Shown: positions 54,216 through 63,749, counted from the first letter of the stretch. The stretch is DNA of 64,000 bases from Calothrix sp. NIES-2100 (GCF_002368195.1 NZ_AP018178.1:4746721-4810720); one strand, 5' to 3'. The notes: generated by a model from the sequence alone, not told the origin. A program made the numbers and translations.

Positions 54216-55448
54216 ATGCTGGAAATTATAGTAACCTTAAAAAGATATGACGGTACTGCTGAACGGAAAGAAAATATTTCACTGAAAGTGAAGTTAAGTG
54301 AAGTCCGTGAAGCAGCACAAACACTACTAGGATTGCCAGAAAAGCCACCTTGCCGACTTGTTCTATATAGAACCTCGTCTACATTAGAGGATGATTGCAC
54401 ACTGGAAGAAGCAGGCATTCAACAAAACGATAGGATAATGTTATATCCACAGGATGTTTGGGACAAAAAGAATGCTCAAGGGTATTTTGTTGTCCATGTC
54501 CCTCCAGTTGTTATGGAACCAGAAATCAAATCTAGTAACTCTGAGCCTGATATTTATAGCCCTAAGAGAATAGGAAAAATCCCAAATATAATAAAAAAAT
54601 CAAAAATTTTATCTTTAACAGTATTTAAGAAAACAAAGAAAATATTATTATTATCAATTCAAAACACAAGCATTTTTATTAAAAACCAAAATTTTCAAAA
54701 TATAAATAAAAAGTCTTTAATTAAGCCAGCAATATTTTTGTCTACAGGATTTGTAATTACACAATTTTTGTCGAATCCAGAGTTAGAATATACTAGAACT
54801 ATTTGGGGCATGAGTTTAGGAATAACAAAGAATGCCCAGGGTAAAAACTTAAATAAAGCCTTCTTAGAAGCAGCCAACCTCACTAACGTAAATATGGTGG
54901 GTGCCAATCTTAACGGCGCCCGTTTGAGTCAGGCTAATTTAAGTAATGCAAGACTTAATAAAGCTAGTCTAGCAGGAGCTGACTTGAGAGGTGTAAACTT
55001 CTACCGTGCAGACTTGACAGAAACAAATTTAAATCGAGCTAATTTACTAGGTGCTAATTTACTAGGTGCTAATTTAAGAAAAGTAAAAATTACCGATCCA
55101 AAAACAGGTGAGATTACAGCCAAACTCGATCAAAATGCTAAATTAATTTGGCAAATTGTAAACGAACCTAAAACAGGAAGAAACCTAGAAAGTAAAAAGT
55201 TGGATCGTTACAACCTCAGCTATGCAAATTTGAAAAATGCTGATTTATATCGCGCTAGTCTAACTTGGGTTGACTTAAGCAAAGCAAATCTTGAAGGTGC
55301 GACTTTATCTAAAGCAGATTTAACAGGTACTAATTTAAAAGGTGCTAATTTGAAGGATGTCGATTTAAGGGGTGCTACTTTGTACGAGGTGAAGACTGAT
55401 ACTTCAACTATTTGTCCTAATGGTAAATCTGGTCCTTGTAAATTTTAA
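54216..55448 (+). CDS. Ubiquitin-like beta-grasp domain fused to membrane segment and pentapeptide repeats
   Basis: 410 residues. Residues 1-82 (LEIIVTLKRYDGTAERKENI, LLGLPEKPPCRLVLYRTSST, DDCTLEEAGIQQNDRIMLYP) have the strand, helix and turn order of a ubiquitin-like fold of the EsaB/YukD or TUG-UBX type. A basic, Lys/Ile-rich linker (115-165) leads to a hydrophobic helix (170-190, AIFLSTGFVITQFL). After it come two blocks of A(D/N)LxxA pentapeptides (about 205-290 and 330-400), a right-handed beta-helix. The domain does not end in GG, so conjugation is unlikely. It follows the EAD1 cluster and converges with a kinase gene 8 bases away. Confidence 0.75.
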   Translation: MLEIIVTLKRYDGTAERKENISLKVKLSEVREAAQTLLGLPEKPPCRLVLYRTSSTLEDDCTLEEAGIQQNDRIMLYPQDVWDKKNAQGYFVVHVPPVVMEPEIKSSNSEPDIYSPKRIGKIPNIIKKSKILSLTVFKKTKKILLLSIQNTSIFIKNQNFQNINKKSLIKPAIFLSTGFVITQFLSNPELEYTRTIWGMSLGITKNAQGKNLNKAFLEAANLTNVNMVGANLNGARLSQANLSNARLNKASLAGADLRGVNFYRADLTETNLNRANLLGANLLGANLRKVKITDPKTGEITAKLDQNAKLIWQIVNEPKTGRNLESKKLDRYNLSYANLKNADLYRASLTWVDLSKANLEGATLSKADLTGTNLKGANLKDVDLRGATLYEVKTDTSTICPNGKSGPCKF

Positions 55449-55455
55449 AGGCAAA

Positions 55456-56544
55456 TCACAGAAGTTTTTGGTCTACTGACTTTCTCTGGTGTTTGGCTTT
55501 CCATTCGCGAATAGCGATCGCAGTTCTTTGGACAGGTGACATGTAAATTTGCGGAATTTCTTTTTTGGTATTATTAGTCTGACTTCTCGGTGGTTGGATA
55601 GTTAAACAGTTAGTTAAAGTTGGCACATAGTTTTCCAAATCCAAAGCCCTGAGTACATCCCCAGCAGACTTATACCGCTCCTTTAAGGAAAATTTGACCA
55701 TTTTGCCCAAAATTTGCGCAAAACTATCACTCACATTTACCTCTTTTTGCCAATAAATCTCACCAGTATTCTGGTCATATTCAAATTCTAAAGGGCTTTT
55801 GCCAGTTAATAAATAAAGACAAGTCACACCAACCGCATAAATATCACTAGCATAAACTGGACTTAGGGAAAACTGTTCTGGTGGTGCATATCCCATCGTC
55901 CCGACAAAATTAGTCATCTGATTTCTATTGATAGCGTTTTCACCAGCATCAAGCAATTCCTCTTTGACTGCACCGAAATCAATCAGCACCACTCGCTGAT
56001 CCTCTTCACAACGCAACAAGTTATGGGGCTTAATATCGCGATGAATCACCCCATGTTGATGAAGATACTTTAAGACTGGTAATAATTCCTGCAAAAACTG
56101 TTTAACTGCGGCTTCATTCTTAACGCCGGATTTTCTCACTTCCCGCCCTAAAGTATAACCACGCACATATTCTTGAACTAAATAAAACTCTCCTTTAACT
56201 TCAAAGTAGTCTAAGAGCATGGGTATTTGCGGATGATTACCTAGTTGACCCAAAGCTCTTGCTTCTTTTTCAAAGCGCTGACAAGCTCTTTCCCAACTTT
56301 TGATACTAGTGACCTGAGGACAAAGTTGTTTAATTACACACAAAGGCTTGCCAGGTAACACAGCATTTTTGGCTAAAAAGGTGATCCCAAACCCACCTCT
56401 ACCTAAAATTTTGATAATTTCATAGCGATCGCGAAATCTCTCTTGAGAGCCACACATGCGACCGAGTGGAGTTTCCTGCAAAATCCACTCGTGAATCGGC
56501 GTTAATTGTGGAGGAAATCGATTCATGGTTAAACGGCTACTCAT
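55456..56544 (-). CDS. Serine/threonine protein kinase
   Basis: 362 residues with the kinase domain about 40-300: GRGGFGITFLAKN, VIKQLCP, HRDIKPHNLLR, LIDFGAVKE, and a C-terminal tail that is basic (AIAIREWKAKHQRKS). No membrane helix and no sensor domain are visible, so it is soluble. It is closely related to the kinase at 56923, from which it diverges. Its 3' end is 8 bases from the ubiquitin-like gene. Confidence 0.92.
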   Translation of the reverse strand: MSSRLTMNRFPPQLTPIHEWILQETPLGRMCGSQERFRDRYEIIKILGRGGFGITFLAKNAVLPGKPLCVIKQLCPQVTSIKSWERACQRFEKEARALGQLGNHPQIPMLLDYFEVKGEFYLVQEYVRGYTLGREVRKSGVKNEAAVKQFLQELLPVLKYLHQHGVIHRDIKPHNLLRCEEDQRVVLIDFGAVKEELLDAGENAINRNQMTNFVGTMGYAPPEQFSLSPVYASDIYAVGVTCLYLLTGKSPLEFEYDQNTGEIYWQKEVNVSDSFAQILGKMVKFSLKERYKSAGDVLRALDLENYVPTLTNCLTIQPPRSQTNNTKKEIPQIYMSPVQRTAIAIREWKAKHQRKSVDQKLL

Positions 56545-56922
56545 GCCTTTAATTTAACGATAAAGGCACTTTCATGCTAGTAGGATTACCAGATCTTTGC
56601 AAAATCCTGATTTTTCTCCCTCTTTAACACCAAGATTCCCCATATAAATTTCACATTCATCAGTAAATTTACTCGCTGCGCGTGTCAAAAGAATTCAGGA
56701 AACCAGATCAAAAACAATTGACTTTTCACACACTTTGCGCAGTAAAAGTTCAGTAGGACTAAGGTTAGTAAATTTACGAGGTTTTTCAGTCAACCAAATT
56801 CAAACTTTAGGAACTCTTCAAAGGTTTTCCAGCAAAAATTACCTGGCACAAGTTGATTTTAAATCACAATAATGAAGAGAAAGTGTAACGCTACCCATAT
56901 TCGTGCAGCGAGTTGACAGTGC
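56545..56922. other. Divergent region between two kinases
   Basis: No repeat or RNA structure recognised; must hold both promoters. Confidence 0.4.
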
Positions 56923-58542
56923 ATGAGCTACTGCTTAAATCCTACTTGTCGAGAGCCAGAAAATTTGGCACATAGCCTAAGGTGTCAATCTTGTGGCTCA
57001 CAACTACTGTTGAGCGATCGCTATCAGGTGGTCAAACCATTAGGTCAGGGTGGCTTTGGTGCAACCTTCTTAGCCCACGATCAAGGTTTACCTGGAGAAC
57101 CAAGTTGTGTGATTAAGCAACTGCGTCCTTCAACAACCGTCCCACATGTTTTACAGATGGCGCGTGAACTTTTTGAGCGAGAAGCTAGAACTTTAGGTAG
57201 GATTGGCAATCATCCTCAAGTGCCTAGGTTACTAGACTACTTTGAAGCTCAACAACAATTTTACTTAGTTCAAGAATATATTAGCGGTGCTACCCTGCAA
57301 CAGGAAGTTCAACGTCGTGGTAACTTTACAGAAGCCGGAGTCAAGCAGTTTTTAAGTGAAACCTTACCTTTGCTGCAATATATCCACGAGCAAAAGGTGA
57401 TTCACCGTGATATTAAACCTGCCAACTTGATTCGCCGCACTCAAGATGCGAGAATGGTGCTGATTGACTTTGGTGCAGTCAAAAACCAAGTCACCCAAAG
57501 TATAGCCGGGCAATCTGAGCAAACAGCATTAACGGCATACGCAATCGGCACTCCGGGTTTTGCACCGCCAGAGCAAATGGCAATGCGTCCAGTTTACGCC
57601 AGTGATATCTACGCACTAGGGGTAACATGTATTTATCTATTGACTGGTAAAACTCCTAAAGATTTAGAATACAATCCCTCAACAGGTGAAATGATCTGGG
57701 AGCCACTTGTCCAAGTGAGCGATCACTTAGCGAGTGTGCTGCGGAAAATGTTAGAAGTGTCGGTACGCAACCGCTACAAGTCAGCCCAAGAAGTACTCAG
57801 AGGGTTGGAAATGGAACCCTATCTGGAAAGTTTAGCTAAGGGACTGCTTGTTAAGTCAGATGTAGCTGTTAAAGAACAGACACATAACCAAATAGCAGAT
57901 TCTGCTATTTTGTGTAATAATCCCGCCAGTAATCCTACTAATACAGGGGTAGCACAGGTAGCAGCAGCAATTCGAGCTAGACGAGCTAAGACAGCTGAAA
58001 GCGTGGGATTGCATCCTCGGGGAATGCGCCCAGGGGTAGTCATGGCAAAACCAACGTTTATGGAGAGCAACAACAGTAATGGCTCGCAAAGTCAAAATTC
58101 TCACGTTGTACGTAAATTAAATACCCAAGGTTTACTAACTGCCTATCTTAAAGGCAGAAGGGATTTTGCTCTCCACAATTTGAGTATGCTCAACTTGCAA
58201 GGTGCTGATTTATCAGGGACAAATTTCCATTCTGCTCAATTGCAGAAAACTAACCTTCAGGGAGCCAATCTCCACGATAGTGACTTTGGCAGAGCTAGCT
58301 TGACTGAGGCTAATCTGAGGGACGCTAACCTGAGCAAAGCTTACTTCAGCAGCGCTGATTTAGAAGGAGCAGATTTACGCGGCGCGGACCTGAGCCATGC
58401 TTATTTCAGCAATGCTAATCTCAGAGGCGCTAATCTTTGTGGAGCTAATCTCACTGGTGCCAAAATTACCGATGAGCAGCTGGTACTGGCAAAGACGAAT
58501 TGGATGACAGTGCGCCCTAATGGCAAAAGAGGCATATTGTAA
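56923..58542 (+). CDS. Serine/threonine protein kinase with pentapeptide repeats (SpkB-like)
   Basis: 539 residues. Cys-rich start YCLNPTCREPEN...CQSCGS, kinase domain about 33-300 (GQGGFGATFLAHD, HRDIKPANLIR, LIDFGAVKN, and APPEQ), a linker (310-420), then pentapeptide repeats A(D/N)LxxA (about 430-520). The same architecture as Synechocystis SpkB, whose cysteine motif was linked to redox control. The end, TVRPNGKRGIL, is like that of the ubiquitin-like gene (CPNGKSGPCKF). Targets unknown. Confidence 0.92.
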   Translation: MSYCLNPTCREPENLAHSLRCQSCGSQLLLSDRYQVVKPLGQGGFGATFLAHDQGLPGEPSCVIKQLRPSTTVPHVLQMARELFEREARTLGRIGNHPQVPRLLDYFEAQQQFYLVQEYISGATLQQEVQRRGNFTEAGVKQFLSETLPLLQYIHEQKVIHRDIKPANLIRRTQDARMVLIDFGAVKNQVTQSIAGQSEQTALTAYAIGTPGFAPPEQMAMRPVYASDIYALGVTCIYLLTGKTPKDLEYNPSTGEMIWEPLVQVSDHLASVLRKMLEVSVRNRYKSAQEVLRGLEMEPYLESLAKGLLVKSDVAVKEQTHNQIADSAILCNNPASNPTNTGVAQVAAAIRARRAKTAESVGLHPRGMRPGVVMAKPTFMESNNSNGSQSQNSHVVRKLNTQGLLTAYLKGRRDFALHNLSMLNLQGADLSGTNFHSAQLQKTNLQGANLHDSDFGRASLTEANLRDANLSKAYFSSADLEGADLRGADLSHAYFSNANLRGANLCGANLTGAKITDEQLVLAKTNWMTVRPNGKRGIL

Positions 58543-58963
58543 TTTAACACCTAAAGCAAACTCCCCCAGATGGGAATGCTAAATACTGGCAGCTAAAACC
58601 GCTGTGACAAAACTCTAGGGTTGATGGTGTGGTAGTTATCCTTGCTAGGAGCACAATTGCCCAAGCGGAAATTTTTTAGCAATGATATGTCGTAGTGATA
58701 TCGTTATTTGGACTATTATCTGAAAATTTTAATAAAACTTTTATATTTATGATCTGTTACAATTTAACAATCATACTTTACAATAAAAAATAAACTGTCA
58801 CAATAATTTTTGATAAAAACTTCTGATGAAATCTATTTATGGTTGCTAATACCAGGAAAACTTTTACCTCAAAGGTGAACCACTTAAAGCTCTAATTTGC
58901 TGCTTTTTTTAAGTAGTAGCGGCAAGTAAATTATTCCTGATAGTAGGCTGAGAAGAAATATTA
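58543..58963. other. Intergenic region
   Basis: AT-rich in its second half; I see no repeat, RNA or gene. It may hold the promoter of the FHA gene. Confidence 0.4.
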
Positions 58964-59716
58964 ATGACCGAAATCAGCAAATCACATTTTTTGCCAGTCA
59001 AAGGCTTATCTATGATGGCTGAGTTGCAACACAAGGAACTAGAACGGCGATTAAGTTTATTTCAAGTATTTCTTAAGTTATATGAACAACATAGCAACGT
59101 TCTAGATGACATCCTTGAGCTAGAAAACCTAACTCAACCATCATTTGCAGTTAATCAAAGTTATATACAAGGTGTCTTAGATGGTTCTACGGTTTATATA
59201 ATTACGAATCTGTGCGATCGCCAAACCCAAAGTTTACAACAGCCACAGGGAATCTGGACTATAGGTCGAGATGATAGCAATGGTATCTATATTGCTGATA
59301 AATATCTATCCGAGCGCCACGCTGCGATTCAATATATAGACCATCAAGGCTTCTACTTGATTGACTTTAAAAGTGCGAATGGCTCATTTGTCAATGGTGA
59401 ACCAGTCTACCAGCCAACTAAACTTGATGATGGCGATCGCATCCGGCTAGGTATGGTAAGTTTTGATTTTTTTGTCAATCATACTAGCCGCACTTTACCG
59501 ACTGTGGCTATGGAGTTACTGATGCAGCTTGTGCCAGGAATGGATGACAATTCAATGAATATACTTAATTCCCACGAGCAATACAAATATCGAGAGCAGA
59601 ACTTTGGCTCAGACTTAATTGATAATTTGAGATATCAGCACAGCAGTTTTACTTTAGAAGAAAAGTCAGACATTTTAGATCGCTTTTTTAGCAGACACAA
59701 GCCCGATCATCTGTAA
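58964..59716 (+). CDS. FHA-domain protein
   Basis: 250 residues. A helical N-terminal region (1-80), then an FHA domain (about 85-180) with the phosphothreonine-binding residues in TIGRDDSNGIYI, LSERHAAI and SANGSFVNG. The C-terminal 65 residues are helical. FHA domains read phosphothreonine, so the kinases next to it are plausible partners. It is transcribed in the same direction as the SpkB-like kinase but 420 bases away. Confidence 0.92.
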   Translation: MTEISKSHFLPVKGLSMMAELQHKELERRLSLFQVFLKLYEQHSNVLDDILELENLTQPSFAVNQSYIQGVLDGSTVYIITNLCDRQTQSLQQPQGIWTIGRDDSNGIYIADKYLSERHAAIQYIDHQGFYLIDFKSANGSFVNGEPVYQPTKLDDGDRIRLGMVSFDFFVNHTSRTLPTVAMELLMQLVPGMDDNSMNILNSHEQYKYREQNFGSDLIDNLRYQHSSFTLEEKSDILDRFFSRHKPDHL

Positions 59717-60282
59717 ATTAGTAAGCAGGTCGGCGTAATTAAATATAACTAGCTAGGGTCGTCATTTGTCATTGGTCATTGGTAAGGTTTTGAATGGTGT
59801 TTACGTTTCGTAATATAGTTCGGTTTTTTTATGCCAACTTATCAGCATCATATGGCATTAATTTGCCATGAAAAATAAGTTCGTAGTCAGGACTTCAGTC
59901 GGTGGATTTTTCAGCACAAATTGGTAAAAGGTTACCGAACCTAGAGCCTGACTGGTTTTGTGGTTGATTGAAGAAGGCAGCTATGCTGGAGGCAGAGGGC
60001 AGAAGGTAACGTTTGCGATGGGGATTCAAAACCAACCATGACGAGAGCCACGAAATTGAAAATTTGGTGCGGTGTTTCGCCTTGCAATGTCGGTGCAACA
60101 GATGGTGACGCTCCTGCGTCGCTAACGCTTCGCTATCGGGCAAGAAGAGAATGGATAAATCCCTTCTGCCTTCTGCCCTCTGCCCTCTGCCTTTCTTCGA
60201 TAATCGTTTTGCGAGATGGCGATCGCAAAGTGCAAAAACTCTCCCAAAGCCTGATAAGCGGGTGGAATTCACGGCAAGCTGA
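59717..60282. other. Intergenic region with STRR-like repeats
   Basis: CTTCTGCCCTCTGCC repeats at 60165-60195 and TTGTCATTGGTCATTGG at 59766-59782. The longer minus frame 59895-60470 crosses repeats and the 3' end of the next gene and is not convincing. Confidence 0.5.
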
Positions 60283-61158
60283 TTATTTTGGCAGAACATC
60301 TGCGGCACGCAGGACTGGGGTGAGAGCCTCAGTGAATTTCGCGTAGCCTGCGGAGTTGGGATGGACTCCATCAACGAAGAATTTGCGGATTGGCATTCCG
60401 TCAGCCTGGGCCATGGGGGTGAACGGATCAGCAAGACGGAGCCACGGCAGCTGCGCGGGCATGGCATCAATGAGCTTGTTGATTTTGAGGATCGCGCCCG
60501 GCAGGAATTTTGCCTCTTGCGGTTGCTCTGGACGCGGGGCGCGCGGCATAAGGCGGGAGATGATCACCGTCGTGTCAGGCAGAGTGGCATGGATTGTTTC
60601 CACGGCAGTCCGGAGGTCGGCGACGATTTTTTCTGCTGGCCTGCCGTCTTTGGAATCGTTGCAGCCTATGAGGAGGATTACCGCTTTCGGGTGGACGGCG
60701 ATGACATCTTCATTAAGACGATAGGAGATATTTCGAGCAAGGTCGCCGGAGATTCCGCGATTGGCGGTCTTCAAACCCGGAAATGCTTTGTCCTGCTTGA
60801 ATCCCTCGGTGATTGAGTCGCCGAAAAAGACGACTGCACCCTGATCGGCAGCAAGGCTGTCGCGGAAGGCGGTGCGGCGGGACACCCAGCCTGGAGGAAA
60901 CCAGCCATTGGTAGGAACAGTGATTGGAGAGCGTGCGGAGGCCGCAGGCGTGGTTGAAACCGCAGTCGAGTCTTCGAGGGGTTGCCACGCCCGGTGATTG
61001 CTTGCGTAGGCTCGGCCGCGATCGCTGGAATCGTCACGGTGTAAGTCACCAGCGCCGGAAATAGTTTCGGACTCGAAGACGTAAATGCTGGACAACGGGG
61101 CAGCATGGAGGGTAAGGACAACAGCGGCAAGTAGGAATGACTTTATCAATTTTTTCAA
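60283..61158 (-). CDS. SGNH/GDSL-type hydrolase (PAF acetylhydrolase-like), probably transferred
   Basis: 291 residues, exported: a signal peptide (about 1-20). The GDSL blocks are FFGDSITEGF (catalytic Ser), NRGISGDL (Gly), GCNDS (Asn of block III) and FFVDGVHPNSAGY (Asp and His), matching esterases of the PAF acetylhydrolase/rhamnogalacturonan type. The gene is visibly richer in G and C than its neighbours; its sequence style recalls Verrucomicrobia or Planctomycetes. Residues about 35-90 are low complexity. Confidence 0.88.
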   Translation of the reverse strand: MKKLIKSFLLAAVVLTLHAAPLSSIYVFESETISGAGDLHRDDSSDRGRAYASNHRAWQPLEDSTAVSTTPAASARSPITVPTNGWFPPGWVSRRTAFRDSLAADQGAVVFFGDSITEGFKQDKAFPGLKTANRGISGDLARNISYRLNEDVIAVHPKAVILLIGCNDSKDGRPAEKIVADLRTAVETIHATLPDTTVIISRLMPRAPRPEQPQEAKFLPGAILKINKLIDAMPAQLPWLRLADPFTPMAQADGMPIRKFFVDGVHPNSAGYAKFTEALTPVLRAADVLPK

Positions 61159-61230
61159 TAATCAAACCGGATTCCGATAGTCTGTAGGGGATATACAGTC
61201 AAATTTGCTATATATCCCATCTTTTTGCCT

Positions 61231-62310
61231 TTATTCCTCTTCTTCTAAATCAACTTCTTCTTCTTCGTCTTCTTCGCTGACTTTGGTGACAGAGTTAGCA
61301 GAAACCACTGCTCCTTTGTCTAGCTTTTCACGTACTAACTGCTTAATTTGCCCAGCAAAGTCTGGCTTTTCTTCTAGGTATTTGATGGCGTTGTCCCGGC
61401 CTTGAGAAATATTTTCGCCATTGAAGCTATACCAAGCACCTTTACGGAGCAAAATGCCTGTTTCTTCAGCTAGGTCAACAAGACAACCTATAGTAGAAAC
61501 TCCTTTGCCAAAAATAATGTCAAATTCCGCAATTCTAAAGGGTGGTGCTACTTTATTTTTTGCTACCTTCACTTTAACGCGGTTACCAAATTCATCTGTA
61601 CCTTTTTTCAAGGTTTGAATGCGGCGAATATCCAAGCGCACCGAAGCGTAGAATTTTAAGGCATTACCACCAGTTGTAGTTTCTGGGCTACCGTAGGTAA
61701 CACCGATTTTTTGCCGCAATTGGTTGATAAAAATTACTGTGCAACCAGATTTACCAATATTACCAGTAATTTTACGTAAAGCTTGGCTCATTAACCGGGC
61801 TTGGAGACCGACGTGAGTATCACCCATATCGCCTTCTATTTCGGCTCTGGGAACAAGTGCTGCGACTGAGTCAATAACTACAATGTCAACAGCAGCAGAG
61901 CGAACCAACTGATCGACAATTTCTAACGCAGATTCTCCTGTATCGGGCTGGGAAACCAGAAGATTTTCAATATCTACACCTAATGCTGCTGCGTAAGTGG
62001 GATCAAGGGCGTGTTCTGCGTCAACAAAGGCAGCAATACCGCCTTCTTTTTGCACTTCCGCGATCGCGTGTAGTGCTACTGTTGTTTTACCGGAACTTTC
62101 CGGCCCATAAATCTCAATCACGCGCCCCTTCGGTAAACCCCCACCCAATGCTAAATCCAAGGTGAGTGCGCCGGTGGAAATTGTCTCTACCCGCATCCGA
62201 GTAGCATCGCCTAGGCGCATGATTGCTCCCTTACCAAAGCTGCGCTCAATTTGGCTGAGTACAATATTCAGCGCTTTTTGCTTGCCAGAAGTATCGGTAT
62301 TGATAGCCAT
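61231..62310 (-). CDS. recA: Recombinase RecA
   Basis: 359 residues. DNA-dependent ATPase for strand exchange and SOS induction. Walker A GPESSGKT near residue 70, MAW-like LMSQALRKI, the DNA-binding loop region and the NQLRQKIGVTYGSPE are all conserved. The C-terminal tail is very acidic (EEDEEEEVDLEEEE), as in other cyanobacteria. Upstream there is an AGAGGC ribosome site and a candidate LexA box. Confidence 0.98.
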   Translation of the reverse strand: MAINTDTSGKQKALNIVLSQIERSFGKGAIMRLGDATRMRVETISTGALTLDLALGGGLPKGRVIEIYGPESSGKTTVALHAIAEVQKEGGIAAFVDAEHALDPTYAAALGVDIENLLVSQPDTGESALEIVDQLVRSAAVDIVVIDSVAALVPRAEIEGDMGDTHVGLQARLMSQALRKITGNIGKSGCTVIFINQLRQKIGVTYGSPETTTGGNALKFYASVRLDIRRIQTLKKGTDEFGNRVKVKVAKNKVAPPFRIAEFDIIFGKGVSTIGCLVDLAEETGILLRKGAWYSFNGENISQGRDNAIKYLEEKPDFAGQIKQLVREKLDKGAVVSANSVTKVSEEDEEEEVDLEEEE

Positions 62311-62366
62311 TAGAGCCTCTAAATATATGATTTCAGGATTGTTGGGATTGGAGTTTGAGTCTGAGT

Positions 62367-62380
62367 AGAACAGATATACT
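62367..62380 (-). promoter_or_regulatory. Candidate LexA box upstream of recA
   Basis: On the minus strand AGTATATCTGTTCT. It fits the published Anabaena consensus RGTACNNNDGTWCB as I remember it, with one mismatch (T for C at base 5). It lies 57 bases before the recA ATG. Confidence 0.45.
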
Positions 62381-62644
62381 ATTTTAACCAGAAAATTCTG
62401 GAATTAGAACTTTTTAAACTTGTCTGTGTGACAAGATCGTAACTCAATCTGATACATTCACCGTGAATATTACCTTCCTACTTTATTTTGGCTTTTAGAG
62501 GCAAGGTTTGGGAAGGATCGCGATCGCTTCCAGGTCGCTACAAATATAGCAGTTCCCGGTTGAGTTCAATACAGCGTTCAGTCACGGAAATATTTTTCTA
62601 AAAGCAGCCACTACAATATCTGATGAATATGGGTCAAATTTTAG
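62381..62644. other. Spacer upstream of recA
   Basis: AT-rich, one HIP1-like site near 62520. No gene seen. Confidence 0.35.
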
Positions 62645-62857
62645 GTTCTTGGCGAGTTAACGCTCGATATCCGTGAATGGGATTGCAAGAAGTGCAAAAC
62701 TTACCAATCAGGAATGAAGGAATTCGGATATTGCAAAACAATGGCGGAGGGAACCCCGTTATTGCCGTGCTGAGGCAGAGTAAGACCAATAAACAAAGGT
62801 AGAAAGGCATCTGTCAATGACGCCGGAAGCCTACACTGTACCGCAAGGTCAGTTTAA
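62645..62857 (+). pseudogene. TnpB remnant (IS200/IS605 or IS607 type)
   Basis: Across three frames the end of a TnpB/OrfB protein can be read: VLGELTLDIREWDCKKCKT (zinc-knuckle start), then in another frame IRNEGIRILQNNGGGNPVIA, then a third frame with GRKASVNDAGSLHCTARSV and a stop. The HHDRDINAA block is deleted. The order fits the TnpB C-terminus, so this is a decayed insertion-sequence end. It cannot be active. Confidence 0.65.
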
Positions 62858-62951
62858 GTAGTTCACACATGAAAAAAGGCAGGAGGAAGAAGAGGTACAA
62901 CCTTCTGCCTTCTGCCAATCCAGGACTTTAGTCCTGATTACAGGGCTAATT

Positions 62952-63749
62952 TCAACCACATGAAGATTTAGCTTTTTGTTTGGAGAACTTTTTGCGGGAG
63001 GCTAGATAAATACCTGCTAGACATGAGCCAGCAATCGTTGAGGGTTCGGGAACATCGTTTTTTGGTGGAACGTTATTAGGTGGAGGAAGATAACTAATTT
63101 TGGCGTAAATATCGCCAGGACTAGCGGACTCTTCTTCAATAGCACTGATACTTGTCTTAGGTTGAAACAATGAAGGACTAAAGCCACGTATCTCAAATTG
63201 ATATGAATCTAGATTATATTTGAAACTGGTTGAAGGTAATGGTGTAGCGAATTCAACACGGTCAGCATTGGCTATATCTTTAATATTGCCTATATTAGTT
63301 GTATTTACTAAATTAAAGGTTACTGGTAACGTATTTACCTGACTGTCATTACCAAAAGATAAATCTAGATTCAAGGTTATCTTTTTTACATTTGTATCTG
63401 CGTATATTAGTCCATTGTAGTAGTCTAGACTACCGATTTTAAACCAAGAGCCATCTTTTGCTGAGAAATTAGTTCCAGTAAATGTAAGTTGATTGGGTTT
63501 CTTGACAGACGCGCTCTTCGCGACTTCACCCCAGCTAAATGAATTGGTTCCCACACCGCTAATAAAGCAAGTAGGACTACTGATATTTGAGCAAAATTTA
63601 TTATCGTCATCTGGAATCGGGTTGCTCCATACACCATTCGCGTTACCGGAAATAGTGAAAGCTTGGGCTGGACTGGAAAACCCCAATGCTGCTAGGGCTA
63701 GCATCGAACAACCAGATAAAGCAGTGGCAAAAACCAAACTAATGTTCAT
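62952..63749 (-). CDS. PEP-CTERM-sorted protein with choice-of-anchor K-like domain
   Basis: 265 residues. Signal peptide ending SPAQAFT, a beta-rich exported domain (GNANGVWSNP, GTNSFSWGEVA, LTFTGTNFSA and FKIGSLDYYNG fit the choice-of-anchor K type as I recall it), and the C-terminal sorting signal VPEPSTIAG, a short hydrophobic segment, and basic residues SRKKFSKQK. PEP-CTERM proteins are processed by an exosortase system and exported, often to extracellular polysaccharide. The sorting enzyme is not in the window. Confidence 0.88.
   Translation of the reverse strand: MNISLVFATALSGCSMLALAALGFSSPAQAFTISGNANGVWSNPIPDDDNKFCSNISSPTCFISGVGTNSFSWGEVAKSASVKKPNQLTFTGTNFSAKDGSWFKIGSLDYYNGLIYADTNVKKITLNLDLSFGNDSQVNTLPVTFNLVNTTNIGNIKDIANADRVEFATPLPSTSFKYNLDSYQFEIRGFSPSLFQPKTSISAIEEESASPGDIYAKISYLPPPNNVPPKNDVPEPSTIAGSCLAGIYLASRKKFSKQKAKSSCG

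Noticed and set aside
59895..60470. 191-codon minus-strand frame
   Set aside because: It crosses STRR-like repeats and overlaps the SGNH hydrolase gene in another frame.
60356..60816. Two long plus-strand frames of 122 and 151 codons
   Set aside because: Shadow frames of the GC-rich hydrolase gene on the other strand; high GC leaves fewer stops.
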